DNA of 64,000 nt from Dendrophyllia cribrosa (lineage: Eukaryota > Cnidaria > Anthozoa > Scleractinia > Dendrophylliidae): positions 179,001-243,000 of the forward strand of contig JAJLRJ010000009.1 of assembly GCA_024195265.1 (NCBI GenBank), written 5' to 3'. A program made the position numbers and the translations under genes. Below the pieces are notes generated by a model that did not search any database, was not told the DNA's origin, and saw nothing but the letters and a program-made list of their open reading frames with translations. This document shows positions 33,892 to 43,731 of this stretch, one piece after another (position 1 is the first letter of the stretch; every line of letters starts with the position of its first letter).

Positions 33892-34845
33892 TTAGCAACA
33901 AATAAAATTATTAACAAGGTTCCACATGGCTTCGCGAACTTGTCTGATGCGCCAACAGTATAGCACAGGATTCAGGGAAGAATTGAAGAACAGTAATGTG
34001 GACGCAAAATTCCCCACTGGAAGAAGGACGCTGGACATCGAAGGGTCAGCTTTAATATACAGTAGAGCTATGCAAGTTATGGGGATATAACATAACAATA
34101 GCGCGATATACAGGTAACGCATAGCGCATACTGATTTCTTGTACTGGTTGATGGAAAGGTAGCTTTCTTCCCGGTGCAAATAAAACTGGTTTGAGACTTG
34201 CATTCCGTGACGACGTAACATGTAATGAATTTTAAAGTGTGTAAAAGTTGGGATGATTACAAACAGTGCAAAGGAGGCGCATGAGAGAAGAAGGGCGACT
34301 CTCCCGGCCAATACGCGCGCGATTGGAAAGATCAAACTTGTGATCCATATAGAACAAACTGTGATGTTTGCTTTCGTTATTGTCACCACTGATCGATATC
34401 GAGCACGAAGACGCAAGGCCAAGTATCTGTCGATGCTAATTGCGACCATGGTAAGAAACGACACCGCTACAAAATAGTCGCTTAATAGAGGATAGGTCAC
34501 CCATGAAACGCATCGAACCCAGCGTTTTTCCAAAAGACCAGACACACAGTAAGCGATGTACATAGGCTGAACAAATAAGCCAACGAAGAGATCGGATAGT
34601 GCTAGGCTACGAAGAAGCGCTTTTGATGGAGAGTGAAGAGAACGGGTTCTTACGAGAGCCGTCAGCACGAGAGAGTTGCCACAAAATGCTGTCAGTGCAA
34701 ATACTGCATTGAAACCCACCGTTACGATGTAAGTGTAGTAAAGATTCTTCGGGACTTGAAGCCGAACTGAAGGATCGTAAGGGCAAATGAAAGGCGAAGA
34801 CTTGCAACCTTCCGTTTGGTTTTGATGCAAAGAACAATTTGCCAT
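33892..34845 (-). CDS. Class A (rhodopsin-like) G-protein coupled receptor, intronless
   Basis: The 317-residue receptor sits in the plasma membrane; its ligand is unknown. The N-terminus has two possible N-glycosylation sites (N3, N9). TM1 contains GNSLV (56-60), TM2 LALSDL (81-86), TM3 ends in DRY (139-141), and TM7 holds NPVLY (292-296). TM6 has CYIP where CWxP is usual, and the tail ends FICC, a possible palmitoylation site. There is no obvious extracellular-loop-2 cysteine. The start is the first ATG of the open frame. Single-exon receptors of this kind form large expansions in cnidarians, often annotated as amine-, adenosine- or melanocortin-like; the subtype cannot be told from sequence alone. 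An AT-rich region lies on both sides. Confidence 0.88.
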   Translation of the reverse strand: MANCSLHQNQTEGCKSSPFICPYDPSVRLQVPKNLYYTYIVTVGFNAVFALTAFCGNSLVLTALVRTRSLHSPSKALLRSLALSDLFVGLFVQPMYIAYCVSGLLEKRWVRCVSWVTYPLLSDYFVAVSFLTMVAISIDRYLALRLRARYRSVVTITKANITVCSIWITSLIFPIARVLAGRVALLLSCASFALFVIIPTFTHFKIHYMLRRHGMQVSNQFYLHREESYLSINQYKKSVCAMRYLYIALLLCYIPITCIALLYIKADPSMSSVLLPVGNFASTLLFFNSSLNPVLYCWRIRQVREAMWNLVNNFICC

Positions 34846-36518
34846 TATGGATACTGGTTGACGCTGAAGCCGATGTTTGATACAACTGCTAAGTTAAATT
34901 AATATACCGTGAGTAATCTTCAAATCTGAAACGCTGAAACGGATGGTTTACTTAAAATACAGTTACGTAAATTGTCTGAATCACGTATTTTCAATCAGGC
35001 TTTGATTGCTTAACTTGACGAAACATAGAAATGACCATAACTTGAATAAATAGACGGGACGGAAGCGCATTACATCAAAAACCTACTTAGGATTAACTTT
35101 ACAAAAAGCATGCCAGAAACACTTAAAATCGAGCAAATATCATTATATAAAGTTTGTTCCCAATAGGTGGACCATTGTGTACGATATTTACTCAATAAAT
35201 TATGTTTAGCTTATGAATCTTAAAATACCACTTTCAACGGCAGGAACTGTGACAACTTAAAGAGAAACACTTTGAGAAAATGATTATTTCTTTCAAGTTT
35301 TATTTCATTGTATTGAACAAGGTAATATTATTTCCACACATATACACATTGAATCGACTTTTAAAAGAACATTTTGGAAACGTTTTACCCCAGACCCTAC
35401 AGAAAAAAATCGAGAAATGAGCAAATGACTACGGAAACGAATGACTCCTTAGTTTTCATTTCAACGAATACACGTATAAGGATCGCATCCATAAGCGCCA
35501 ACGTTACAGCCATAGTACATGGATCAAGATTCTTACTCCAGCGGATGAAAGTCAGTTTTGAGCGCTTATAAGTTATAAGGCCCGGCAAACTCCAAGGGAG
35601 GTCAGATGAATGAGACAAATGCCGACTCAACAAATCGCTAACTATTCTTCTCTGTCAGTCTTGCATCCCAGGCACTGAATAATGTAAATGTTGCTATACA
35701 TTGGGCGGGGTACACAGTTAATCTTTTCAGGTAAAACATAAAAACTCTAGTTTAATTTCCCTTTCTTGTTATGTTTTTGCGTTCGGGGTAAATTGCTTGT
35801 TTTAAATCTATGTTAACAATGCCAACTGAATGGTCCGCCTTTAAAAGTTAACCGGAAACTGTAAACTGTAATTTTGTTTAGAATATAAATGTTGTTTTGA
35901 ACATTTTCATCTGAACAAAAAAAAAGGTAATAAATAGAGATGAAAAATGGCCTGTTCATTACGTTTGTAGTAACTATACAGAACAGTGAACAAAATCTTT
36001 TCCTCCGGCTTTAGCCGGCCAATCAGTTTCTATCAAAAGCCATAGTATTGACATAATTTTCTATGGAAGCCTGACATTTTCTATGTTTATTTTATGTGTG
36101 GCAAACAAAATACATTTATTCTCTTGCCAATTTCTGAACTGACCAGTTTTTACGAATAATAATGAAACAATAAATTCGAAACTAAGACTCGGGTGAAGGA
36201 AACGGTAAATTTGGATCATCAGCCCGCATTCAGATTAGTTGCAAAAGCTTATGTAAACATGGCTAGTACATCACGTAACATTTTGTATCTTAGATCAATC
36301 TGGCCGAAAGCAGCCGGGCTAGTCGCCTGGCGACCATCGCCTGAACGGGGGACTCCACAGGGCTATGGGCTATTGGTTGTCTCCCTTTAGTTTGTTACAA
36401 AAGAGGAGGGGAAGGGACGAATTTTAAGGCAATATTTTGTTGCGGCAACATGCTGCAAGTTTTTGAAAGTGGTTCAAAAACTAAAATGATGTTGCCGCAA
36501 CAAATTGTCCCTGCGTGT
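34846..36518. other. Intergenic between GPCR and Polinton
   Basis: I see no gene here. A short inverted repeat (TTGTTGCGGCAACAT at about 36,438, with ATGTTGCCGCAACAA ending about 36,505) lies next to the Polinton insertion point. Confidence 0.6.
36514..36518. repeat. Target-site duplication, left copy
   Basis: CGTGT directly abuts the left terminus and recurs at 53009-53013. Confidence 0.7.
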
Positions 36519-36747
36519 AGTAGTATGGGGCGTTGGTGATCCGAGACCAGTTGAGCCCCATAAATAAGCGGTCCTCACTGCGTTCGGACCGCTATTTTAT
36601 GGACTCAACTGATCTCGGATGACCAACGCCCCATACTACTATTCTGTTTGCATATGCCGCTCCGGTACGAGACCACCCCAACCCAGGGAGGTATTATCAA
36701 TTGGAGAAATCTCACTCCCTGTATATACCCACCCACATGGCAATGGC
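36519..36747 (+). repeat. Polinton left terminal inverted repeat
   Basis: The repeat is 229 bp. The outer 122 bp (36519-36640) form an imperfect palindrome beginning AGTAGTATGGGGCGTTGGT and ending with its reverse complement. The inner part contains the TATATAC motif and the start of the nuclease gene. Confidence 0.93.
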
Positions 36748-37849
36748 AAACGTTCAAGCTTTCAAGGACTTCCTGAAATCACGTGAGACTGGCCTGATTC
36801 AAAAGAGCGAAGAATGGGTCAAAGCCAGACAAAACACAATTGGTGCATCGGAGATCTCTGCCTTGACGGGATCTTCGCCATTTGAGAGTCAGTCAAGTCT
36901 AATCCGCAAAAAAGTAAAGCCTATTGATATGAGAAAAAATGTGGCCTGCGCTTGGGGCACATTATTTGAGCCTCTAGTACGTGAATACTTTGAGAAGAAA
37001 CATTCTGTCAAAGTTTTCGGATATAAGGACTATCTAAATCTTGCAAAGGATCACCCTCTTTTCGGGAAGGTCACTTGCAGTCCAGATGGATACTTCTCAC
37101 ACAAAGACGAGACAATAGTCTTGTTAGAGTTCAAGTGCCCTTACACCAGAAAGATCACAGTCAATAAAATTCTTAATCAATACCGTGATCAAATACAAAC
37201 CGGTCTTGCTCTCAGCGGGGAGAGAGTTAACAAAGGCTTGTTTGTCGACGCCTATTTCAGAATGTGTTCTTTGAAGCAGCTTGGCTTTAACCTTGAACAC
37301 AATTCCTTGCCAAACAAAGGGGTTGTACACAAAACAAAAAAACCATCAGCACTCGCCTGTGGTATTTATCTTCTATCTTGCAAGCAAAAATTATTCCCAG
37401 ATCAAACAAAATTACTTAACCTCGGCGCAACAAAATCAACAGCAATGTTTGAAAAAATTATGAGAGGAATTTCATCGGGAGATATCTTGTGTAGCGGTGA
37501 TTGGTTTTATATGACATATGATGAGGATCAGAAACTAAACGATTTAGAATTTTTGAAGGACATAGGCAGAAGGACATTCAGTGAAGATTGGCCCCCAAAC
37601 TATTATAAGGCAGTAGCCTTCTTCGCATGGAAGCTGCTGGACATAACAGAAATTTGGGAAACAAAGCAACCAAATTTCTTAGAAAATATTCACGAATCAG
37701 TCAAAAGTTTTCATGAAAATTTGTCAAAACAAAAACACCTTGACAAAACCAGACCTATTGAAACTTTTGAAAACAACATCGGTGATGACAGTGCCCTGTT
37801 GGAAGGCTTTTTACAGAGCAGGCTGTCCGAGACAGTCCTTTTTGCTTAA
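36737..37849 (+). CDS. YqaJ-like PD-(D/E)XK nuclease of the Polinton
   Basis: The protein is predicted to be a lambda-exonuclease-type DNA nuclease acting in replication or recombination of the element. The 370 residues contain IGASEISALTG, then GTLFEPLVREYFE, SPDGYF and LLEFKCP. The catalytic set is E78, D117, E131 and K133, counted from the ATG at 36737. I chose this ATG because TATATAC at 36722-36728 lies 8 nt before it; an in-frame ATG at 36701 precedes the motif and would give 12 extra residues. The N-terminal codons lie in the terminal repeat. The C-terminal half matches no domain I recognise. The frame is intact. It is the first gene of the left arm, and the region downstream is non-coding. 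Confidence 0.8.
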   Translation: MAMANVQAFKDFLKSRETGLIQKSEEWVKARQNTIGASEISALTGSSPFESQSSLIRKKVKPIDMRKNVACAWGTLFEPLVREYFEKKHSVKVFGYKDYLNLAKDHPLFGKVTCSPDGYFSHKDETIVLLEFKCPYTRKITVNKILNQYRDQIQTGLALSGERVNKGLFVDAYFRMCSLKQLGFNLEHNSLPNKGVVHKTKKPSALACGIYLLSCKQKLFPDQTKLLNLGATKSTAMFEKIMRGISSGDILCSGDWFYMTYDEDQKLNDLEFLKDIGRRTFSEDWPPNYYKAVAFFAWKLLDITEIWETKQPNFLENIHESVKSFHENLSKQKHLDKTRPIETFENNIGDDSALLEGFLQSRLSETVLFA

Positions 37850-38979
37850 AAGGGACATTTCGTGCCGCATATACAATATCTTTCTTTGCCCGTCTCAGTC
37901 CCCCCGCGGTCAGAAGGCTTCGATATTACTTCGGCAGCCATTATTGTTAACTCTGGCCGATAAAATAGCGCCAGAGCTTCAATCTCGTTCAAATACACTG
38001 CAGATGTGGACGCAGTAACTTCGAGAAATGCCACCTAAAGTGTCAGAGTGAGAGAATCAGAAGAAAGTGAAAAAATCACCGGATTTGCAGTTTGATAGAT
38101 CGATCTACGATCGTGAGGAAACTGTTTCTTTGGCTTGTTTAACTGATGATTCCTTCTGTGATGCTTCCAGGATGGATTCCACGACTTCATATGTTATTTG
38201 TCTGACATTTTTCTCAATCTTACAAGGTAAGAATAAAGTATTTTGGCTTTTATTGTCTTAAAACCGCATGTAGAATAAAGTATTTTGGCTCATGTAGAAT
38301 AAAGTCTTTTGGCTCATGTAGAATAAAGTATTTTGGCTCATGTAGAATAAAGTATTTTGGCTCATGCAGAATAGAGTATTTTGGCTTTTATTACATCAAA
38401 ACCGCATGTAGAATAAAGTATTTTGGCTCATGTAGAATAAAGTATTTTGGTTCATGTAGAATAAAGCATTTTGGCTCATGCAGAAAGTATTTTGGTTTTT
38501 ATTGCCCTAAAAGCGCATGCGTATTGCTTCAATTTTCCAGTGTTAACCAAAATCGAAACCACAAGTAAGCGGATTGTTGACCTAACGCTAATAAATAGAA
38601 AAATCGACCCATATATTCTTTAGTTCACAGATTTCGGTGAAGTCTAGGGAGGTGAAAGATGGCCAACTTTCTGAATCCCGTTTAAAGGCTTGTGCGAAAG
38701 GTGAATTACAGAGTAGAGGGGGATGTCTTCCAGTGGACGGTACACCCGGGTGAGCCCGCTCTGGCCCTACTGGTTCCAGGGGGGTGCCAAACAGAGTTCT
38801 CCTCGGAGTTCTCGCCCTCGCTCCCAGAGGTGAAATGTGGAAATGACAACCGCCTTGTCAGCGGTTAAAGTCCTAGCCGAGGCTAGGCAAAGAACAGCCA
38901 CCGGCACCCCCCTGCAAGGGTTTTTGTCCCTTTTTTGGGTATGTCGCGCAATGTGTCACGCGTGACAAGTAACGCAATG
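37850..38979. other. Non-core insertion inside the Polinton
   Basis: The region holds no Polinton gene. It has an ATG at 38028 (MPPKVSE, then TGA, then an open frame with KKVKKSPDLQFDRSIYDR) running to an AAG|GTAAG donor-like site near 38226. A 24-bp minisatellite follows, then a GC-rich stretch whose ends GGGGGGTGCC and GGCACCCCCC are inverted (about 38,777-38,914). Confidence 0.5.
38229..38495. repeat. 24-bp minisatellite
   Basis: About ten copies of TGTAGAATAAAGTATTTTGGCTCA are present, some truncated. Confidence 0.85.
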
Positions 38980-38997
38980 TCACACAACGTGACACAT
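38951..38997. repeat. Short inverted repeat at the 3' end of the VLTF3-like gene
   Basis: ATGTGTCACGCGTGAC faces GTCACACAACGTGACACAT and overlaps the stop codon of the neighbouring gene. Confidence 0.6.
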
Positions 38998-39690
38998 CTT
39001 TCCAAGCACGATCTGCCATTTTTGCTCGTGTTTCCACATTGAGTTTTGTGGAATTTGTAGCCAGAAGTAATTGATAATAGCACGTTCTGGCCCTTTTAGT
39101 AGTAGTATCCCGTCTAAGATTTTGTAGGCTACAAATGGCATAGAGATTCTATCCGGTAGATGTTCTTCGATGAAATTGAAGGCCTCATTTGCACCTTGTA
39201 TTTCTTCGGAGGACAAGCAGACGTAGGGTTCACAAATTTTCAGATGTTTGTTGAGATAGTTTTTGAAGTTGTAGCGTTTGGTGGGCTTTCTTTTTTTGGT
39301 AATTTTGTAATCACCACCATAGAGCTCGTTATAATCAAAGGTCACACCATCCAGAGGCTCTAGAAGCCCGCAGTTCTCACAGCAAAGTTCTGATGAAAAC
39401 ATCCTGAGATTTAATTTGCCTTCGCAGTTTTGGCAAGCTTTTATCCTTTCATTCAAAAGGTAGGTAGGTTGGGGTAGGTTGTGGTGGTATTGTGCAACGT
39501 GAGAAAGACACTCCTTGATGCGATGAAGGCGTTCTGGCAGGCTTGAACGCAGTATTTCCTTGTTGTAGTTGTCGAGTGAGCGTAGGATGATAAATCTGTG
39601 TTCTTTATTCAGCTCATCGAGTTTGGCTTTGTATTCACCTTTAGTGTCCAAGCGTCGAATATCAGCCAGATATTTAGCAAACTTCTCCAT
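38980..39690 (-). CDS. VLTF3-like zinc-ribbon protein (late transcription factor type)
   Basis: The 236 residues carry a zinc ribbon CQNC...CENCG (C-x2-C-x14-C-x2-C), then a KRYNFKNYLNKHL segment, SSEEIQGANEAFNFI and a WLQIP...KHEQKW end. Their order resembles the poxvirus-type VLTF3 family found in several Polinton-like and giant viruses. The role would be activating late, virion genes. The ATG at 39690 is the first in frame; the open frame upstream begins only with TTG. This is the one Polinton gene without a clear TATATAC before its ATG. It ends in an inverted repeat next to the insertion, so its last residues may not be original. It follows the penton-like and coiled-coil genes on the same strand. 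Confidence 0.62.
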   Translation of the reverse strand: MEKFAKYLADIRRLDTKGEYKAKLDELNKEHRFIILRSLDNYNKEILRSSLPERLHRIKECLSHVAQYHHNLPQPTYLLNERIKACQNCEGKLNLRMFSSELCCENCGLLEPLDGVTFDYNELYGGDYKITKKRKPTKRYNFKNYLNKHLKICEPYVCLSSEEIQGANEAFNFIEEHLPDRISMPFVAYKILDGILLLKGPERAIINYFWLQIPQNSMWKHEQKWQIVLGKMCHVV

Positions 39691-39768
39691 GGTCGTACAC
39701 AGCAGTGTTGTGTATTCAATTGGGCGCAAATGATTTATCCTTCGAAATGTAGAGGTTAAATCCAGAAT

Positions 39769-40233
39769 TTAATCTCTCAAATCGGACTTGGATGCTGCGG
39801 TGAGAAGATTTATCTTTTTTTGAAATTCTTGTTTGACTTCCTTGCGAAGTTCGTTTTTGAGTTTCTCGAGGTCTGGTGATTGTGTTTGAGTGGCAACGTC
39901 TTTTGATGCCTTCACACCATCCCTGATTGCAGTCTTGAGTTCGTGATATTTTTCCACCTCACGAGTAATTATTGTGAATTCTGTATCACTGATCCTCTTG
40001 TCTTCCAGAGCTTTTGAGATTAGCTCATTGACAGAGTTGCGTTTAGCCTGGGCCAGTGTGTAGATATTCTCATGTTTAGCGACTTGCCTGTAGTGCTCGG
40101 CTTCGTCAGACAACTCCTTCAGCAAGTCAGAGATCTTTTTTAGACGGAAGTCATCACCATTTGGCAACACTGGGTAGAGTGGTTGTGTCTCGCTGTATTC
40201 CGGAGCCGATGGAAGCACATTGGCAGAACTCAT
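39769..40233 (-). CDS. Coiled-coil Polinton protein of unknown function
   Basis: The 154 residues start at ATG 40233, 6 nt after TATATAC (minus strand, 40246-40240). A short proline-rich N-terminus precedes a helical region (KKISDLLKELSDEAEHYRQV) and a charged C-terminal coiled coil (DLEKLKNELRKEVKQEF). No catalytic motif is seen. Similar helical proteins accompany the minor capsid gene in other invertebrate Polintons, as far as I recall, so a virion or scaffold role is possible but unproven. It starts 35 nt after the penton-like stop, the two being separated by a short tandem repeat (about 40256-40300). Confidence 0.6.
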   Translation of the reverse strand: MSSANVLPSAPEYSETQPLYPVLPNGDDFRLKKISDLLKELSDEAEHYRQVAKHENIYTLAQAKRNSVNELISKALEDKRISDTEFTIITREVEKYHELKTAIRDGVKASKDVATQTQSPDLEKLKNELRKEVKQEFQKKINLLTAASKSDLRD

Positions 40234-40267
40234 GGCGGGGTATATATAAGATTTCAAACCTCGATTT

Positions 40268-40954
40268 CTAACCTCGATTTCTAACCTCGATTTCAAACTC
40301 TAAGGGCATGTCATTGAAGTTGAAGAGGTCATTGTTTTCATCCCTCACTGACAGTGATATGCTGTTTACATAATCGCCAGACGAGGCGTCACGCAAGACG
40401 TTCTGTTGTGTTGATTCATAAAACACCTCCTCAAAGGACTTTCCACGAACATCAAACCTAGCCAAAACTGTCGAAGGCTTACCATTGAGGAGGTTTTGTT
40501 CTTTATCGACCAGATCACAGTGGATGAAGTAAGTGCTTGGTGCCCTTAAACGCTTGACGAATGTTGATGGCCACAGCAATTTAGGACTTATACCAAGCAA
40601 TTCAGATAGATCATGGTCTAGTTTAACCTCTTCTGGGTATTCTTTGAAAATGATCATCGCCCCCAGTGGCGTGTTTGTCTCAGTTGCTAATTTATAATTA
40701 GCATTGGCACCACCGAACACGTTTTCTAATTCTTTTGTTAAAGATTCAATGGTGTAATGGCCTGGGAGAAGTCTTCTGACAGTTCCTTCTTTATTCCCAT
40801 TAGTAAACAATGTTATCTCTCCTCTTTATTTCAAAGTATTCCACGAGTTGAAAATTGAGCAAGAGATGAGCCGGATGTAACTCGGTTTCGGAAGAGGGTG
40901 ATCGAAGTAGATCGTGTGAGGGTTAGAAGGCGCGACGATTGTTAACACAACCAT
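40268..40954 (-). pseudogene. Penton-like minor capsid protein, interrupted by a stop
   Basis: The frame begins at ATG 40954, 8 nt after TATATAC. It runs through HTIYFDHPLPKPSYIRLISC, meets TAA at 40828-40826, and continues in the same frame with PGHYTIESLTKEL, FIHCDLVDKEQNLLNGKPST, VLARFDVRGKSFEEV and DDMPLEFEIEV-type jelly-roll sequence. It is 228 codons long including the internal stop. The C-terminal part matches the single jelly-roll minor capsid protein conserved in Polintons, which would sit at the virion five-fold vertices. The last codons lie in a triplicated GAAATCGAGGTTAGA sequence. The stop could be decay, a sequencing error or read-through; decay fits the other lesions. It shares a 49-bp divergent promoter region with the gene at 41004. 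Confidence 0.65.
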
Positions 40955-41003
40955 GATTGCATGTATATAAAAACATTTTTTAAATATATAAATATATACA
41001 ATC
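40955..41003. promoter_or_regulatory. Divergent Polinton promoter region
   Basis: The 49 bp between two divergent ATGs hold TATATAC facing each way (40993-40999 on plus, 40969-40963 on minus), 4 and 8 nt before the ATGs. Confidence 0.6.
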
Positions 41004-42787
41004 ATGTTTGGCAGACGGCCCGGTGGATTTAATCCTAATTCAAATCTTGGTCTAAACATTGGCGGCCACAACTACGGTCCCCCACCCCCTTTTAATTCAA
41101 CCCCAAACGCCTATAGCCATGTGAAGCCACCCCCAGATCCACTAGCCTGGATGAGAACACCAGAAGCAGCAAAGCTCTCTGCCGCGGCCAGGGCCAAGGC
41201 GATCTCAGACTTCAAAAAGCGTTTCCGTAACGCTGATATGTCCCACTTTGAAGTGCAAGTAGAGTTTGGCGACGACCACAAAACCGCACAGGGGAAGTGC
41301 TTTACAAAGAGGGCCAAGGCTCATTAGCACTCGTTACAGAAATAGCCCACAAAAATTGGACTCAAGCCATGAAAGACGCTCTTGGTCTCCATCAAGACGG
41401 TGGTTTCCCCTATCAGCTATCGTTGACTCAAAATACAAAAAAGCCAATCCCAGCTGTTGATTTCTCCACCACAATAGACAAGGATATGATGATTGGTGCA
41501 ATCTTGAACGACGAAGCGCAAAAGATTTACGTCACGCCAACTGATTATTTCACAACGAAATACAGAAATATCTTCAGGGACACACAGATTTCATTCACAA
41601 ACGCAAAATATGGAAGAAAGTGGCTAGGCGGACCGCATATGAGTTTTTGGCCACAACAACTCTCCTTCGCACTGTGGTGTGCAACAACCGGCTGCGAAAT
41701 CTCGCGTGACATTCTCTTCGATAAGAACTCCAGTCTATCCCTAACCCCCCAGCTCCGGTCATTTTACCGGTTTCACGTTTATTTCACAACAAGGCGAATA
41801 CTCTACAAGATGGGTGGGGAACAAAGCGTGAGTGCTTTGCCAGACGACCCTCCATTCAACCAGAAAGACAACAAATACAACATCGACGCGTACAAGAAGA
41901 TTTGCATAGAGTTCGGTGTTGACCCCAGTTCTGACTTCCGTTTCACATACGGCAAGAACCACGGTCTTGGAAATGTGTACATTGGCGAATATGGAGGTGG
42001 TGACATTTCTACCGATTACGACTACCCCGATCCCGATCTAGCTCTGTTCAATGATGAGCGCGTGACTGACAGAAACGACCTCAACAACGACCAAGGGGCG
42101 GACACCCAGTTCGAGCACTTTGTGCCAAATTACGCACAAGGGCTAACACAGCCAGGGCTAGCGCGTATGAACCAATCAATCGAGGCCTTTGTGTACTGCA
42201 TTCTTGGTTCACAAGCCAAAACCCGCAGCAGCATCATTGGAAGAGGAGGCCGGGCTTTCGAAACGCAGAGAGTATTCCTCACCCATCTAGAGAAGGCAAT
42301 AATACTGAACGACATTGCAACAAGCGTACAGCGTTACCAGCTTGCCATTCAAGCAACGAAAGTGCGCCTAGACTTTGCGACAGCACCCGGAAGCTGGCTC
42401 ATGCCATCACGCATGGTTATCAACACAGAGAGCGTGATAGGGTATAACAACAATCTAAAGGAGGCAACGCAAGGGATGAAGCTGGGTGTGAACAATGATG
42501 TTAATCTGGACACAAAAAAAGCCTCACTTCACCACATGGCCGGTGGTCCAACAAAAATCAATCCACCAAACAGTCACCCATCAAACCCGATACATAAAGA
42601 GGCTACACAGGCACAGGGCATCGCGCCCAAAGGCCCAAAACCAACCACCAGCACACCACCAACGCCCACACCAGACCCCACACCAGAAACAACGCCAGAG
42701 ACCAAGATCGAGCCGCATCACGTAAACAAGGCACTCATTGCTGCGGGCTCGCTTGCTTTGGCAGGGTTTATTGCCTGGATGAGTTAA
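41004..42787 (+). CDS. Large Polinton structural-type protein with C-terminal membrane anchor, frameshifted
   Basis: The start is ATG 41004, 4 nt after TATATAC. The N-terminus is glycine- and proline-rich (MFGRRPGGFNPNSNLGLNIG). The frame shifts once near 41270-41300 and then runs to 42787, about 594 codons in all. Later landmarks are DYFTTKYRNIFRDTQISFTN, an HFVPNYAQGLTQPGLARM segment, a long threonine/proline-rich linker, and a final hydrophobic stretch (LIAAGSLALAGFIAWMS). I know no named domain. The size, position among capsid genes and membrane anchor suggest a virion or membrane-associated protein. The two frames overlap near a GGGG run, so a one-base loss is likely. The stop overlaps the convergent neighbour by 4 nt. 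Confidence 0.6.
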
Positions 42788-43731
42788 CGCTTACGCTTGA
42801 TTGTCTTTTCAACCAAGAAGGCAACCACGGCGAGGATTAGCAGCCAAGCATGCTCGCCAAGAAAGGAAATAACCTGGCCGGCCGCTTTGAAGATAAAGCT
42901 CACGATCGAACCGATGAGGCCAGGCAGGATGGAGGCTATCTTCTTCCCTATCTCTTTAAGCCCATTTCCAACAGCCTTTGTTCCCGCTTTCAAGGCATTC
43001 ATTGCAGAAAGCGTCACAGCGCTTATGACTATACCGGCAGCCAGAACAACCGCTTGCAAGGTCCACCCATATTTCTTGAAAATCCTTTTCACCCGCTCGC
43101 GAAGGGGGAGTTTTTCCTCAAGGCGCTCTCTCTCGGTTTCAACCTCGTCTCTTATCTCGGTGTTTTCTTGGATCCTGTCATGGGCTCGTTGGCGGCTGCC
43201 AGGCTCTTCGTTTTCATTTTCCGCAACCCCACGGTCCTCTTCGATTTGCCTGTCAAGAGCTGCAATCTCATCATCCTTTTGTTGGATTAGTTCTGTTCTC
43301 TTTGGCCCAAGGACTTTCATATCGGTTTTTGATATCTTTGGGTTAATTGTCCTTCCATCGGCTTTGAAGAGCGGAGTCTCGCCACCTTTTGGACCCACAA
43401 CTACCAGTTTACTGCTATATCTGGCTGCTGTGGAGATTCTGAGATTTAGCCATTTTCCGTTTTTCCCATATTCTGGGTATTCTTTCTGTAGAGCGACATT
43501 TGCATCTTCCACGCTTGCAAACTCACGAAAGGTGTCTCTAGAGACATTCTCGATGAAAGAGGTTTCCGCAGTGCGCGGGCCGCGTTCTGGGGGGCTATTC
43601 ATCGTATTCATTGGAATAGATTCACCCGAAGGCCCGGGTTGAGAGCCAGGGAGTGGAGTCTCGTCATCGTCATCGTCATCATTACGATCATCCGTATGTG
43701 ACATAAGAGGATTTTCTTCGTCGACATCCAT
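42784..43731 (-). CDS. Hydrophobic Polinton membrane protein
   Basis: The 315 residues start at ATG 43731, 14 nt after TATATAC. The N-terminal third is acidic and disordered (DDRNDDDDDDETPLPG). The middle is a charged coiled coil (KRTELIQQKDDEIAALDRQI). The C-terminal ~110 residues alternate glycine-rich hydrophobic and amphipathic segments (TLQAVVLAAGIVISAVTL, LPGLIGSIVSFIFKAAG, WLLILAVVAFLVEKTIKRKR). I recall closely similar C-termini in many invertebrate Polintons. The function is unknown; membrane insertion or rupture during entry or assembly is a possibility only. The frame is intact. Confidence 0.65.
   Translation of the reverse strand: MDVDEENPLMSHTDDRNDDDDDDETPLPGSQPGPSGESIPMNTMNSPPERGPRTAETSFIENVSRDTFREFASVEDANVALQKEYPEYGKNGKWLNLRISTAARYSSKLVVVGPKGGETPLFKADGRTINPKISKTDMKVLGPKRTELIQQKDDEIAALDRQIEEDRGVAENENEEPGSRQRAHDRIQENTEIRDEVETERERLEEKLPLRERVKRIFKKYGWTLQAVVLAAGIVISAVTLSAMNALKAGTKAVGNGLKEIGKKIASILPGLIGSIVSFIFKAAGQVISFLGEHAWLLILAVVAFLVEKTIKRKR

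Noticed and set aside
42797..43642. 281-codon open frame antisense to the hydrophobic membrane protein
   Set aside because: There is no TATATAC before it and no family resemblance. The opposite strand has the promoter motif and conserved sequence.
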